From contig CM074132.1 of the NCBI GenBank assembly GCA_037178625.1, forward strand, positions 1,364,001 to 1,428,000: a stretch of DNA of 64,000 bases, written 5' to 3'. Numbering within the stretch: position 1 is the stretch's first letter; every line of letters starts with the position of its first letter. Under the pieces are notes generated by a model. It saw only the letters and a list, made by a program, of their open reading frames with translations. It was not told where the DNA came from and ran no database searches. Of the stretch, positions 1 through 9,989 are shown piece by piece. The translations under genes were made by a program, and so were the position numbers. Origin of the DNA: Skeletonema tropicum. Taxonomy: Eukaryota; Bacillariophyta; Thalassiosirophyceae; Thalassiosirales; Thalassiosiraceae.

Positions 1-18
1 GCTCTCTACAATAAAGGC

Positions 19-1188
19 ATGGTAGGATATATCAACGCAGACGATTATGATACCTTCAATGGAGCTGAAAATGTGGTGAACCAGTTCATGCGAATGAGGA
101 ATAGCATCGTTGCTTCGGGCAAGTCTTTTTTGGGTGATGCGTCATTAGAGCCGGGACGTGTCATGTCAGAGAAGGAGTTGCTCGATTACATGACCAAGTG
201 CATTGAATCAAGAGAACCAGATCGATTAGACTTTATGTCAGACTTCTTTCGTGAAAATACCCTTTCCTTGACTATGGTCAAAAGTAAAACTCGCATTGTT
301 TGGCTTCAGGATTGGTTCCCAATCAAAGACCCTGTATATGGAATTGCAGTTGATAAGGAAAAGAAGAGGGTTTTGGTTGTGTTTCGGGGAGCTATTACTC
401 GTCCGGATTGGGGCCATGCCTTTGATCATACTTTGATTCATACTCGTAATCCAGTCAAGGATGATTATGAAGGCAGAACGCACAATGTCAAAGTTCATCG
501 TGGTTTCTACAGATATTTGCTTCGAACGAGGAAAGATACCAAAACAAATAAATACGATGAGATAGCCAGCAAAGTGTATGAATACGGATCCAAGATAATT
601 GGCAGCGACTTTACAGTGACTGCGAATGGTTATAGTCTTGGCGGAGCGCTATCGATGTTATTTGGTTTCTATGCTTCTACTGATGAACGCTTCACAAAGA
701 ATGGCCCCGTGAAGATATTCACGTATGGAGCCCCGTACATGGGTGGACATACGTTTGGAGATGCGTTCCGGCATCAAGAGAGATCGAGAAAGGTACAATG
801 TGCTCGATTTTTTAACAACAATGATATTGTTGCTCATTTGCCATTCAATATCAAGATCACAAAGAGGGGTAGTCCATTTGTACCCTTGGGTATTGATGTG
901 AAACTCTATCCAGTCCCCGGACAGGTCAGTTGTTGTGGCAGTAGATCTCCGAGCTTCAAATACAACAAAAAGCTACCTCCTGTGAAGGCATATTTCGCTG
1001 CTCTCAAACGGAATTGCCTCCTAAACACAACTTGGCCGTGGAGAATTCAACCTACTCATGGCCTACCAGAGCTGCAAAAACGATTGGTGATGGCAGTGCA
1101 GGTGGCTAAAAATACTGAGGATCCTCTCCTGCACAAAACTCTTGATGAGTTGTACGACGAACTTGTATTCAAGAAGAATTCAGAGTAA
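19..1188 (+). CDS. Class 3 lipase (alpha/beta hydrolase), possibly 5' partial
   Basis: Predicted triacylglycerol or galactolipid lipase of the fungal lipase class 3 type. The nucleophile elbow G-Y-S-L-G has its Ser at residue 196. The probable catalytic Asp is D259 in the NNNDIVAHLP segment, and the His is probably H337 in PTHGLP. The strand before the elbow (VLVVFRGA, about residues 118-125) and the HRGFYRYL segment also fit the family. No signal peptide is visible from the first Met. The frame stays open to base 1 (six more codons without a stop), so the true start may lie outside the window. Acyl substrate and location cannot be told from sequence. The next gene is convergent, about 100 bp downstream. 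Confidence 0.9.
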   Translation: MVGYINADDYDTFNGAENVVNQFMRMRNSIVASGKSFLGDASLEPGRVMSEKELLDYMTKCIESREPDRLDFMSDFFRENTLSLTMVKSKTRIVWLQDWFPIKDPVYGIAVDKEKKRVLVVFRGAITRPDWGHAFDHTLIHTRNPVKDDYEGRTHNVKVHRGFYRYLLRTRKDTKTNKYDEIASKVYEYGSKIIGSDFTVTANGYSLGGALSMLFGFYASTDERFTKNGPVKIFTYGAPYMGGHTFGDAFRHQERSRKVQCARFFNNNDIVAHLPFNIKITKRGSPFVPLGIDVKLYPVPGQVSCCGSRSPSFKYNKKLPPVKAYFAALKRNCLLNTTWPWRIQPTHGLPELQKRLVMAVQVAKNTEDPLLHKTLDELYDELVFKKNSE

Positions 1189-1290
1189 TTACAAGACTAC
1201 TTATTTGTATAGAGAGGAATACTAATCTAATCATTCCAACTTGTTCCAATGGTAGATTCAACACTAACCTAATCTGACCTCAAATTCATA

Positions 1291-2490
1291 TCAAAGAGAT
1301 ACCACGTCCTGCCCGCTGTCTTTTCCTCTCATCTCAATATCACCGCTATGGCAAAGATTCGTCATTGGCGTATCCCAATCACGAACGAGGTGGAATATTC
1401 TCGTGAGAGGGAATTTGAAGGAAGGATACTGAACAAAATTAAGCACAAATGGCACTACTGCAAGAGGAATGTCTTCAAGAAAGGCGATTGCGAAGTCGGT
1501 GTAAAGAACGCCGAGCAACTTGGAGATTCTGTTTGCATTTTGTGAAACATAACGATTGCAGTCTTGAATGTCGAAATCCGATGTGACTAAGCACATATGA
1601 TTGGAAGAATGGATCGTGTTGAGACTTGATATGTTATAAATTGCTTCACATATTGCCACTCTGCTTGCTTCACCGATGGGATTACCTGTTAGTCTCAGGC
1701 CTCGCAACGTCGTATTAGTTTTCAGTGCACTCATAATAAGTACAACGTCTGCGTCAGACAGCAAGTTACCGACCAAATCAAGTGATGCAATCGGGCGATT
1801 TGTCGCCAGATATGATGCAATCATTTCAGACTCGTTCGCTCCAATGTTGTTGTGAGCTAAGCTGATGTTCCGGATATTATTGGACAGCGACAATGTGTGA
1901 AGAAGTGTCGACATTAAAGAAGCTTTGAGGCCAATGTTGCATTTATCCAGACTGAGGCTCCTCAAACGATTGTCGTGGTGAGATGGCTCAACAAGAGAAA
2001 CCACACAGCTAACATCGAGGAGATGAATTTCCTTGAGCGCTAATCTCTCCAATACTTGGTTCTTCTGAATACTCTTGGCTAAAAAAATGATACCATCTCT
2101 GCGCAGTCCATTGTTCTTGAGATGAAGTAGCTTGATTGGTGCCACCTTCAGCGCTGGTGCGAGTAAATTTAGCACGTTTAATGGCAGCTCGACGTGGCCT
2201 ATGCTAAGACACTCAATGTCGACGCCTATAGCCGATGCTCTAGCAAGTGCTGCAGAGAATTCACCCCACAATGGCAACATCCATTCCTGATAAAGAAGCA
2301 ACCTTTCTGTCACTTGCTCAAAGCCCATAATGACCACTTGAAATTTTTCGCCGGCGTTTGCGTGATGGAGTGCGGAAGTCTCGTATCTGATCGTGTATTC
2401 AAAGACGGCGAATCCCCACGCGAGATAATCCTCAACGCCGTTATCCATCCAATTCATATACAAGTCGTTGATAGCCCCTTCGTTGTTCAT
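1291..2490 (-). CDS. Leucine-rich repeat protein (ribonuclease-inhibitor type)
   Basis: A protein of about 399 residues with at least five consecutive LRR units of the RNI kind (LKNNGLRRDG, LDKCNIG, LAHNNIGANE, LVGNLLSDAD, LTGNPIGEAS) and a C-terminal helix-rich tail ending in a VPFVLNFVQ-like segment, an arrangement common in diatom LRR families. The role is probably protein binding; no partner can be named. The frame is open further upstream, but only to a TTG. I chose the ATG at 2490. That ATG and the first ten codons lie inside a duplicated segment that recurs near 10.7 kb without the rest of the gene, so the 5' end and promoter were copied together with the permuted tRNA. Confidence 0.8.
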   Translation of the reverse strand: MNNEGAINDLYMNWMDNGVEDYLAWGFAVFEYTIRYETSALHHANAGEKFQVVIMGFEQVTERLLLYQEWMLPLWGEFSAALARASAIGVDIECLSIGHVELPLNVLNLLAPALKVAPIKLLHLKNNGLRRDGIIFLAKSIQKNQVLERLALKEIHLLDVSCVVSLVEPSHHDNRLRSLSLDKCNIGLKASLMSTLLHTLSLSNNIRNISLAHNNIGANESEMIASYLATNRPIASLDLVGNLLSDADVVLIMSALKTNTTLRGLRLTGNPIGEASRVAICEAIYNISSLNTIHSSNHMCLVTSDFDIQDCNRYVSQNANRISKLLGVLYTDFAIAFLEDIPLAVVPFVLNFVQYPSFKFPLTRIFHLVRDWDTPMTNLCHSGDIEMRGKDSGQDVVSL

Positions 2491-2991
2491 GGTTCTTGAG
2501 TAATGTGATACTAGTAATAGCTTGTCTTTAGAGCGAAAGGGCAAGTGATTCCCGCTAGCTAGGAGCGCCTAGAGTACGTACAATTGCAATACACCACGTA
2601 AGTACTACATATGAGTCGTACGATACACCTCGATTCCGCATCAAGGAATAGATGCTGTCAATCAAAAGAAGTAAAAATGAACTTCTTCCAGTCAATCGTC
2701 GACAAATTGAGCACTATCGATCCAGATGCAGTTTACATTTTAGTTATGCAACTATCCAAGCTTCTTCAGAAGGCTAGAGTTATACCCGTCCTCGGAGCGG
2801 CTCTAGTCCCGTATATTCGTGACTCACAGCGTTAGGAGTGAGAAGCTTGTTCCCGCCGCCGCACGCACAATACACTTTATATATTGCATTGTGCTCACGG
2901 TGCGACAAGTGGTAATCAGGAGATTCCGGGTTCGAATCCCGGGCAGGATTTCAACGTCCTGTTGGCCCAACGGTAAGGCGCCTGACTACGG
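2461..2991. repeat. Segmental repeat, copy 1 (LRR 5' end plus permuted tRNA)
   Basis: Low-copy dispersed segment. It starts in the first codons of the LRR gene, includes its upstream region and ends at the permuted tRNA-Arg. Closely similar copies are at 10701-11868 and 18026-18710. In this locus the segment is split by a Penelope-like element, and its distal half resumes at about 6850-7150. Copies differ by small indels and substitutions, so this is paralogous duplication, not assembly redundancy. Confidence 0.85.
2915..2991 (+). tRNA. Permuted tRNA-Arg(ACG), copy 1
   Basis: The 3' half (nucleotides 38-72, positions 2915-2949) precedes the 5' half (nucleotides 1-37, positions 2956-2991), joined by a short TTCAAC linker whose first T would be the discriminator. 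The rebuilt molecule has a 7-bp acceptor stem (two G-U pairs), an intact 5-bp T stem with a TTCGAAT loop, a 5-bp anticodon stem CCTGA/TCAGG and the 7-nt loop CTACGGA, giving anticodon ACG (Arg). A C13-A22 mismatch in the D arm matches known Arg-ACG tRNAs. The B box (2930-2940) lies before the A box (2963-2973). The flanks form a bulge-helix-bulge: GTGG upstream pairs with CTAC of the loop, leaving 3-nt bulges TAA and GGT whose standard cut points give G37 and A38. T4 runs at 3010 and 3019 could end Pol III transcription. Confidence 0.82.
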
Positions 2992-3055
2992 TTCTACTTT
3001 ACCCTTTAGTTTTACCCCTTTTGTTTTACCCTTCCGAGGTGCATCGGCGCTGATA
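2921..3055. repeat. 135-bp direct repeat, left flank of Penelope-like element
   Basis: Identical by eye to 6727-6861. It covers the tRNA T arm, linker, 5' half and a pyrimidine-rich tail. The two copies bracket the retroelement, so they are either its pseudo-LTRs or an unusually long target duplication. Because the other two tRNA copies lack the element but keep the tRNA, the tRNA part belongs to the target. Confidence 0.85.
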
Positions 3056-3420
3056 TATACTATTTTTGGGAGCGAGCGAAGCGAGCGACCTTACTTCTCT
3101 CTATAATCAATATATGAACCAATATCAGATAAAGTGGTATTACTATATTACCGAAGCGTGGATGACTACGCTTTCGAATTAACTTCTTCATCTTCAGCGG
3201 ATAGCAATAGTAATAGTGAGGATAGGCGGCTTTGTCGATGCAAAGTTGCGAGTCATTTAGCTCTCCCTCGTTGACACGAGTTTTCTCCTTGAATGGATAC
3301 GTGTCTCTGTGGGGTCATTCCTCGTTATCTAAAATAGGTAAGTTTGTACAATTGCTTTCCCTCAGCAAGTGTAGCTGCCGGGTAGGCAGCGGAACAGGCT
3401 GAGGGAAAGGAAGGGGAGGA

Positions 3421-5777
3421 CTACGATTCTGTTGTCCTCCCCAGGTAGGTACTTACCTCCTCACCTCTGTTTTGAAAGAGGGAGGTTTGAGAGACAATAT
3501 CTCCAATGTTTTTTGCTCTCTTATAGCATACTACCATCTTTTCGATTCCGATTGTGTCGCGTAGGGTGGTAGAAAGCTCCTCCTCATATATCTGTTGACA
3601 GGTTCGACTAGGGATGTAATGAGGGTGGAATCGACCGAGTTTCAAATAGATGTTTTTGTCATTATCTGAGGTGGTAGATTCTGAGATGGCTTGGGGCAGT
3701 GGAGGTGGGTTGCAGACTTTGTAGTTTGCATTTACGAACATTCGTTTCAGTTGGTCGAAGTCCCATCCTCTGTCGAGCAAGCGTTGGAAGAATAGTCTTG
3801 CTACCTCGACATAGTCTTTTTTATCGGTGCACTGCCAATAGTATCTCTTGAGTTCGCCAAATATTACCCCTTTCATCGTGTTCCTCTGATGAGCAGAAGA
3901 TGGCAGTAGGTAGAGGTAGAGGTTCATTGGCTTTTGGTATGTCTTAGTTGAGACAATACCTTCTGGCGAAATGGAAATGATTAAGTCTAAGAAGATTCCT
4001 TTGTCGGCAGGTTCTTCAACCTTCCAACGGAGGATTCCAAAGTCGTTGATGTCTTGCTTGAGGTCGTGAAAGCGCCTAAGGCTTCCAAGCCATAGGACAG
4101 ATAGGTCATCGACGAAACGTGCAAGGTCTTGGATTTCTTCCGAATAGCCAGGGAGGAGTCTAATTTTCTCATGCCAGCCATAGTAAAGGCCAGCGTACAT
4201 GACTGCGACTGATGTACCCATCGCAGTGCCACATAGTTGTTTGAAAAAGCAGTCTCCAAATTGGGTAATGTTGTTCTTCATAATAAAGCTCAGAGCTTCC
4301 AGAATAAGTTTGATGTCCGGGAAGTCGTCTGGAAGTTGGTTGTTTTCTTTCAGATGGTTGAGCCATACTCCGATGATTTCGATGCCATGATTGATAGTGA
4401 TATTGTCGTACATGGCGGTAGCATCAGCAGTAATAATCTTCGTCCCTGCTGGCCATTGTTTGTTAGTCAGTCGGGCGTGATATTCTTTGCTGTCTTTGAT
4501 GTTCGACGGAATAAATTGAACAAGTTTTTTGCAACTCGTAGTCTAGCCACTTGCTAATACTCTCAGGTCCAGTTCCACATTTAGCGTTAACTGGTCGGAG
4601 GGCGGTAGGTGTTTTATGGACTTTTGCGGTTGCTCTGAATCTTCCTTGCCTGCTACCAGCGGCTTCATAGCACTTGTTGATGTAAATCTTGATGTGCTCT
4701 GGGATCGCTGCTGAGTTCTTGATACTGCCTACTTTATATGCCATCAAATTGAGTTGCCTCCGAAGTGCAATTCGATTGAGGTACTCATATTGGCTCTCCT
4801 TCCCAAGGAAAGCTTTGAGGCACCATCGAATGTATACAGAACGTTCGATAATGACAGGCCCTAAATTTTTGTCTGCGAAGATAATGATCAGATTGGGGTT
4901 GTTCTTGAGGCTATATAGTACTGAGAACTCTTGTTTAGAAAGATTCGGTTGAGACCATTTACTGGCGAATTTGGCGTGCTCTTGTCTAAGTCGATCTGAG
5001 AAACGTTTGATGCCTGCTTCCACTTCTGCATTAGCTAGGGGTGGGTCGTATCGTTCTTCTCGACTTTTCTTAAAATGTAACTTAGGACTTAGGGATATAT
5101 GGATGTTGCGGTTTGGTTGGATCGTCTACATGAATATTCTTCCAGTAGTTTCGATTTCTGATATCCCATCCAAAGTCACCGATGATCTCTTCAATGTTAT
5201 TAGTTGGATATGGTGCGAGGATGCCGAAGTTAAGTCCTCTGCCCAGCACCTTTCTAGTTCCGATAGGGAGTTTGGTTGTTGGTTTACACAGATTGTGAAG
5301 AGTGAGATTCTTTGCCGGATTTAGCGCATGCTCCAATGGTAGATGTTCCAGATAATTGATAAGATTTGTGTGTGGTGGGAGCGATGGATCTGCTAGGAAG
5401 CCGTCTCTTCTATGGATATTATGCATTATGATGTCAAGTTTTTGTTGGGCTAGGTTATTGTAATATCGGTCTTTGAGGCAGTATATCTTAGTTCCTTCTG
5501 CCTCCTCTTCCTCTCCCTCTGCCGCCTCCTCCTCGATGGTTTCTTCCTGTTCCTCTTCCCCTTCCCCTTCCCCTTCCTGCATGGGAGTTGGGGTTGTTGT
5601 TGTTGTTGGAGGATGATTCGGCATTCTTCTGCTGCTGCGAATTTGATTGCTGTCCTTGTTTCTTCGAATTCTTCTTCGATTTGTTTCTTTTGGACTGACC
5701 ATTGTTTGTGGGCTTTGTATCCTGGGACGTTTTGGATTTGCCCGAAGATTTTTTTCGGCTTTCTTTCCTCCGTGCAC
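3421..5777 (-). pseudogene. Penelope-like reverse transcriptase ORF2, frameshifted
   Basis: Three adjoining minus-strand frames together spell one RT protein: 5777-5082 (acidic linker, then an N-terminal domain), 5023-4463 (ADKNLGPVII, HKTPTALRPVNAKCG) and 4413-3421 (GTAMGTSVAVMYAGLY, FVDDLSVL, FLDLIIS, thumb). The frame changes near 5085 and near 4460-4500. The text continues across both joints, for example SPKLHFKKSREERYDPPLANAE between the first two pieces, so these are small indels and not introns. The first 290 bp overlap the end of ORF1 in another frame. Catalytic aspartates are present as FVDD. Probably inactive at present. Confidence 0.75.
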
Positions 5778-6711
5778 TTTTCTGCTCTTCCGATTTCAGA
5801 TTCTTCGCTACTCTAACAGTGAGCGTGTCAGCAAGCTCTTCAACAAGCTTTTCAGGGTTATCCTTGAGATCTTCAAGGTTCAGGGTGACTTGACGGTTGG
5901 CTTCCTCCTGCTTTTTTGACTTGGAACGAATTACAGCGTCTTTGTTAACGATTCGATGGATCTCTGCCTGTCTATACTCCTCCCAGAAAGGGAGGGTCAT
6001 GAGGGGCCAGAGTTCAGTAAGCACGTTCTTGGTCTTAGTGATAACTGTTTTGCAGACTTCGTTATTAGTGAGGGGATTCACTTCTGCTTCCTCCATCGTA
6101 GCATCGGCTGTATCGGGAGGGGGTTGGGTCAGGGGAGGTTCCTCCTCCGTCCCACCAGCTGTATTTGTGGGAGGTGGTTCGTCCTCCTTAGGCACGGGGA
6201 CGTGGTGGAGTTCAGCGTAGGCGGCAGCAAAGGCTTCAGCTGATTTGAACTGGTATTTTGCAGCATCTTCATCCATCATATTGGTGGCAATGTATTCCAT
6301 CGCCGCAGTATTTCCCAATTGTACATCAGTAACGTCGGCGGGGACGCATTTCAATTCAAGTAGTTCAACTCTCACACGTTCATTATTAGCTATGTCAATA
6401 GCTAGCTCATGAATTGCAGTAAGTTGGAGTGTCTTATGTTCTTCCTTACACAACTCTAGGATCCGACTAGCTGTCTTGCGGATGAGATCGGACTTATCTT
6501 CCTCAAGCTTAGCCAGTACTTTATCATCGTCCTCTTGGATTTGTTTTATCTCCTTGTCATCTTGAAATCGCTTTGGGGCGGTGATTGGACAGTGTTTGCG
6601 CTTATCAACTTTTGCTGATTTCACAATTATATGTGCACCATCATGATCTTGAGCGGAGATCTTGTTGAGTGCCAGCTGTCTCTGTAGCATTTCTGCAAAA
6701 GACTGCTGCAT
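5488..6711 (-). CDS. Retroelement ORF1, gag-like with RGG tail
   Basis: 407-residue intact ORF starting with ATG at 6711. It has a charged helical N-terminal half, a proline- and acid-rich middle (PPPTNTAGGTEEEPPLTQPPPDT), a conserved-looking WPLMTLPFWEEYRQAEI segment, then a Lys/Ser/Asn/Gln-rich tail ending in a dense RG/RGG block. RGG tails bind RNA, which suits a nucleocapsid-like role for the element's RNP. No zinc knuckle was seen. Its last 290 bp overlap ORF2 in another frame, compatible with translation of ORF2 by frameshifting, though this is inference. Confidence 0.6.
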   Translation of the reverse strand: MQQSFAEMLQRQLALNKISAQDHDGAHIIVKSAKVDKRKHCPITAPKRFQDDKEIKQIQEDDDKVLAKLEEDKSDLIRKTASRILELCKEEHKTLQLTAIHELAIDIANNERVRVELLELKCVPADVTDVQLGNTAAMEYIATNMMDEDAAKYQFKSAEAFAAAYAELHHVPVPKEDEPPPTNTAGGTEEEPPLTQPPPDTADATMEEAEVNPLTNNEVCKTVITKTKNVLTELWPLMTLPFWEEYRQAEIHRIVNKDAVIRSKSKKQEEANRQVTLNLEDLKDNPEKLVEELADTLTVRVAKNLKSEEQKSARRKESRKKSSGKSKTSQDTKPTNNGQSKRNKSKKNSKKQGQQSNSQQQKNAESSSNNNNNPNSHAGRGRGRGRGTGRNHRGGGGRGRGRGGRRN

Positions 6712-6726
6712 CGCATTTGCGTTTTT

Positions 6727-6861
6727 AGATTCCGGGTTCGAATCCCGGGCAGGATTTCAACGTCCTGTTGGCCCAACGGTAAGGCGCCTGACTACGGTTC
6801 TACTTTACCCTTTAGTTTTACCCCTTTTGTTTTACCCTTCCGAGGTGCATCGGCGCTGATA
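6727..6861. repeat. 135-bp direct repeat, right flank, with truncated permuted tRNA
   Basis: Second copy of 2921-3055. It carries the T arm, linker and complete tRNA 5' half (to 6797) but lacks the anticodon-stem 3' strand and the upstream pairing sequence, so it could not form the bulge-helix-bulge. This is a broken tRNA copy created by the retroelement insertion. Confidence 0.85.
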
Positions 6862-7150
6862 CTATTTTAGCGCAGGCAGGTCTTGTGTCTTGTAGGAGGA
6901 GATACTCCATTGAGATACAAAGTCGAGAATACTTAGATGTGGGTGGGGTCGATGTGGATAGTCGAGAACCTATCAATCACCAAACCCAAGTCAAGTCGCT
7001 TTTGCTTTTGAAGACTGTCTTCAGCATTGCGTCCAGCAGCAGTAGAAGTGAGGATGAGTAGTGAGCGAGTTATTCCATTAATGGGAAATGACAGTGATAA
7101 CATTTACAACTCAAACCCTGCGGAGTGTAGGTGCGTAGTTATTTGAGTTT
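6850..7150. repeat. Distal half of segmental repeat, copy 1
   Basis: Resumes the segmental repeat after the Penelope-like element. It shares the tract from GGTGCATCGG through the GGAGGAGATACTCC block, the CAAGTCGCTTTTGCTTTTG block and the GCGGAGTGTAGGTGCG block with 18420-18705 and, up to about 11868, with copy 3. No ORF of note. Confidence 0.8.
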
Positions 7151-7769
7151 GACTCAAGCTTTGAGGTTGAGGAAAGTGGAGACGATGGCGATGGGGAGGA
7201 TGACAGCACAAGAGGAACAGAGGTGTAGAGGGTATTGTACCTAAAGAAAAGAGCTTACGGAGGATGAGATCGCGGCGATTTCGGTTCCACATACAAAGGA
7301 GAATGATAAACTTCAACCTCCTTCATGGGTGGAGGACCGCAAACTTGTTAGTGTGTACGATGATACAATCCATCAGAATGATGGCACTCATCATCTCATC
7401 TACACGGCCAACTATCTGCACCTTGGATGACGGAATCCAACAGAAACTCTATTCCAGAGTGGTAAAAAGTATAGCTCGTTTTTATGAGGTCTACCGCAAC
7501 GAAGTTTGCACACGGTTCCTCAATGTTCTTACAATCGAAATCAAAAACGTCCGCGAGCGAAATGAATGCAGAAAGAGCTCTCGTCTCCCCTGCTTGCATC
7601 CTCACACGCAAGAGGGGTTGCTCCAAGAGCGCAGACATCACAAAAAGTTGATCACAACTCGTCTTGATCTTTGGTAGAAAGGAGATATTCTTTCGCTGGT
7701 TATAGCAGTGGAAGTTGAAGGACAATCAGGACGATTGGGAAGTCGTCCTATGGGAGACAAGAGGGATGG
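7151..7769. other. Intervening sequence without recognised gene
   Basis: Short opposing ORFs (7264-7677 plus, 7396-7725 minus) have no family I recognise. They lie between repeat copy 1 and a retroelement remnant, so this is probably decayed repeat sequence. Confidence 0.4.
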
Positions 7770-9940
7770 GCGAGTCGGAGGCGCGTCGATTCGGCGACTT
7801 ATCCGGAGAAGGAGAAAAAAGATGGAGAAGACGGGACAGAAGTTGATGATGTTGATGATAGTGTGATGGAAGGTTCCAGAAAGATTGAAGAGCCGATGAT
7901 GGATGCCCCAACAGCGGAGGCGGAGGAGAGCACTGACCTAACCCTAACACCCCCTCCCTTCCCTGATTAACCCATCCCCCCTGACACGGAAAACTGGCAC
8001 TGCATCCGAGGGAGTGGCTATGGTCCCTTAGTGGATGCTCGAAATGCTTTCAATGAACTCAATCGATATAATATGTTGTGGGAGGTATACCACCCCCCTC
8101 GCGAAGATCCATGCCTTTGCTTTATGCGAAATGAAATGGGTGAGGACCCTACCATCATTGCGTGCAAGGAGGGCATCACGCAGGGGTGCTGTCTGTCTTT
8201 GGTGTGCTCTGGCATCGCTCTGGTGCCCCTAGTCGCTGGGGCCCTCCAACCCTGGTAAGCTGATGATCTCGGCGGAGTCGGTACTGCATCTGATATCGCT
8301 ACTTTGACTATGCTTCAGCTTCTCAAGGAAAAGGGGACTATGTTGGATACTATCCAGAACCAGACAAATCCCGCTACGTTTGTATGCCGCAGGATGAGGA
8401 AGCTGCAAGAGCTGCCTTTGAAGCGGCTGACATTCCGGAACTGAATTACGGACGCAACCACCGATACCTCACCAGCCGAGAAGGAAGAGTTGGTCAAGAA
8501 GAAAGTGGAACAGTGGGGATATTGCGTGTAAGTCCTTTTCAAATGTGCCTACACACAACCCCAGGCGGCTTATGCCGCGATTGTGCTGTCTCTTCAGAAT
8601 GAATGGACATATATATCGCGAATTGTGCCGAACTTGGGCCCCTTCTTGCACCGATTGAAGTTGCCATTAGAGAGAACTTTATCCCACCTCCCTTTGGCAT
8701 CTCCCCATCGGAATTATCTGGAGAGTTGCGACACTTACTTTCTCTTAGTGTGCAGGCTTGGTAATCTCCTGGTTCCCAGTGGAACAACCAGAGGATTGCT
8801 TAAAAAGTCGCGACAGTCGGTGGAACACCTGGCTAACTGGCTGGTTAATCGTCGGCCCCTCTGCATCTGCACGAGATCCCACAAGAAAGCGGCGGAGATG
8901 TTAAAGATTGACTCGCAATTGACGAGTCAGAAGCTGAGTTCTATCTCACCCAGTGGGGAAGGGAGAAACCAGGTGATAAGAGGAGGTTGGAACGGATCTG
9001 TGAGACTGGAGTTGGCTGGCAACTGTCCCAAACCGCCTCAATGGCACGATTCTATCGGCTGAAGAGTTTCGAGACAACTTCCGTCGCCGGTAAAACTTAA
9101 AGCCGATGGATATGCCAGACCTATGAGATGGATGTGGTGCAAAAATGACGGTAGAACATGCTCTCCAATGCAAGGTGAGCGGTCTCGTCCATTGCCGCCA
9201 AAATGATTTTACGACGGAATTTGGCTCCTTATGCAAGCAAGCCTTTACTTCCGGCGCTTTTGAATACGAACCCTTTCAGTACTCAGGTAATCAACGCACC
9301 ACTGAAGAGGTTGCTGCCGCAGCAAATGCCGAAAAATACCCATGCAACAACACAATGCAACTGATGGGTCGACCCAAGTGACAACAAAGGAAGAGCGCGG
9401 AGACGTGATGGTCTCCCACTTCTAGCCGAGACAGCGTCGAACTGTCTTTGAAACTCGAATCACTGGCATCACTGACGCGGACTGCCGCTCCTACCGCAAC
9501 AAGACTCCTTCGGCTGCCTTGAGGCAACAAGAGAGGGAGAAAATCAGCAAGTACAAACAGGCTTGTCTTGAACGACGTCGGGACTTCACCCCCCTCTGCT
9601 ACACGGCTGATGGAATGCCAGGCAGAGAGGCCCTAAATGCGATGCGTCAACTGGGTAAACACTTAGCTGATAAATGGGAGCGTCAGTGTAGCCAGATGGT
9701 ATTCTATGTGCGATCACGCATGTCCCTTGCCCTAGTCCGGGCAAAGTCACTCCTGCTCAGAGGGAGTAGGGACAGGCGCCACCGCATGCGGCTCATTGAG
9801 AATGGGCCGGGGATGTCCAACTGGCACACCTGGAGTGTGGGTGTGGGTATCCCCTCTCCACCACCTCTGCGGTGGCAGAGGAGTCCTCTCACCTGTCGAG
9901 AGGCGCAGTTGAGAGAGAGAGGGAGGGGGAACACGCCATC
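7770..9940 (+). pseudogene. Reverse transcriptase pseudogene of a diatom retroelement
   Basis: Broken in several frames but readable in order: an acidic N-terminal stretch (7770-7960), HCIRGSGYGPLVDARNAFNEL (8000-8060), EGITQGCCLSLVCSGIALVPL (8165-8235), an ADD box at 8259 where the expected Tyr codon is TAA, a QAAYAAIVLSLQNEWTYISRIVPNLGPF segment (8560-8650), and the C-terminal SYRNKTPSAALRQQEREKISKYKQACLERRRDFTPL block with DKWERQ and RMSLALVRAK (9490-9760). These blocks are typical of an RT family abundant in diatoms. Stops and frameshifts throughout show it is dead. Confidence 0.75.
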
Positions 9941-9989
9941 ACCTAGCACAGCCGACAAGAACAAGAGGAGTGACGGACTTGTTACATAA

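Larger units (their letters stand above)
3067..6726 (-). mobile_element. Penelope-like retroelement, decayed
   Basis: About 3.7 kb element read on the minus strand: a gag-like ORF1, then an RT-bearing ORF2 with frameshifts, between 135-bp direct repeats. RT hallmarks of Penelope-like elements are the ADKNLGPVII block, HKTP...RPVNAKCG, QLCGTAMGTSVAVMYAGLY and the FVDDLSVLW catalytic box, followed by FLDLIIS. I see no GIY-YIG endonuclease at the C terminus. The 3067-3420 stretch downstream of ORF2 is without coding potential. Insertion is just after a permuted tRNA gene. Confidence 0.75.

Noticed and set aside
2992..6796. Copy 1 tRNA 5' half and the downstream copy-2 3' half as a normal tRNA with a huge intron
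   Set aside because: The copy-2 3' half lacks the anticodon-stem strand, and copies 3 and 4 have no 3' half downstream at all.
7937..7955. CCTAACCCTAACACC telomere-like string
   Set aside because: Only two units, inside a retroelement remnant.
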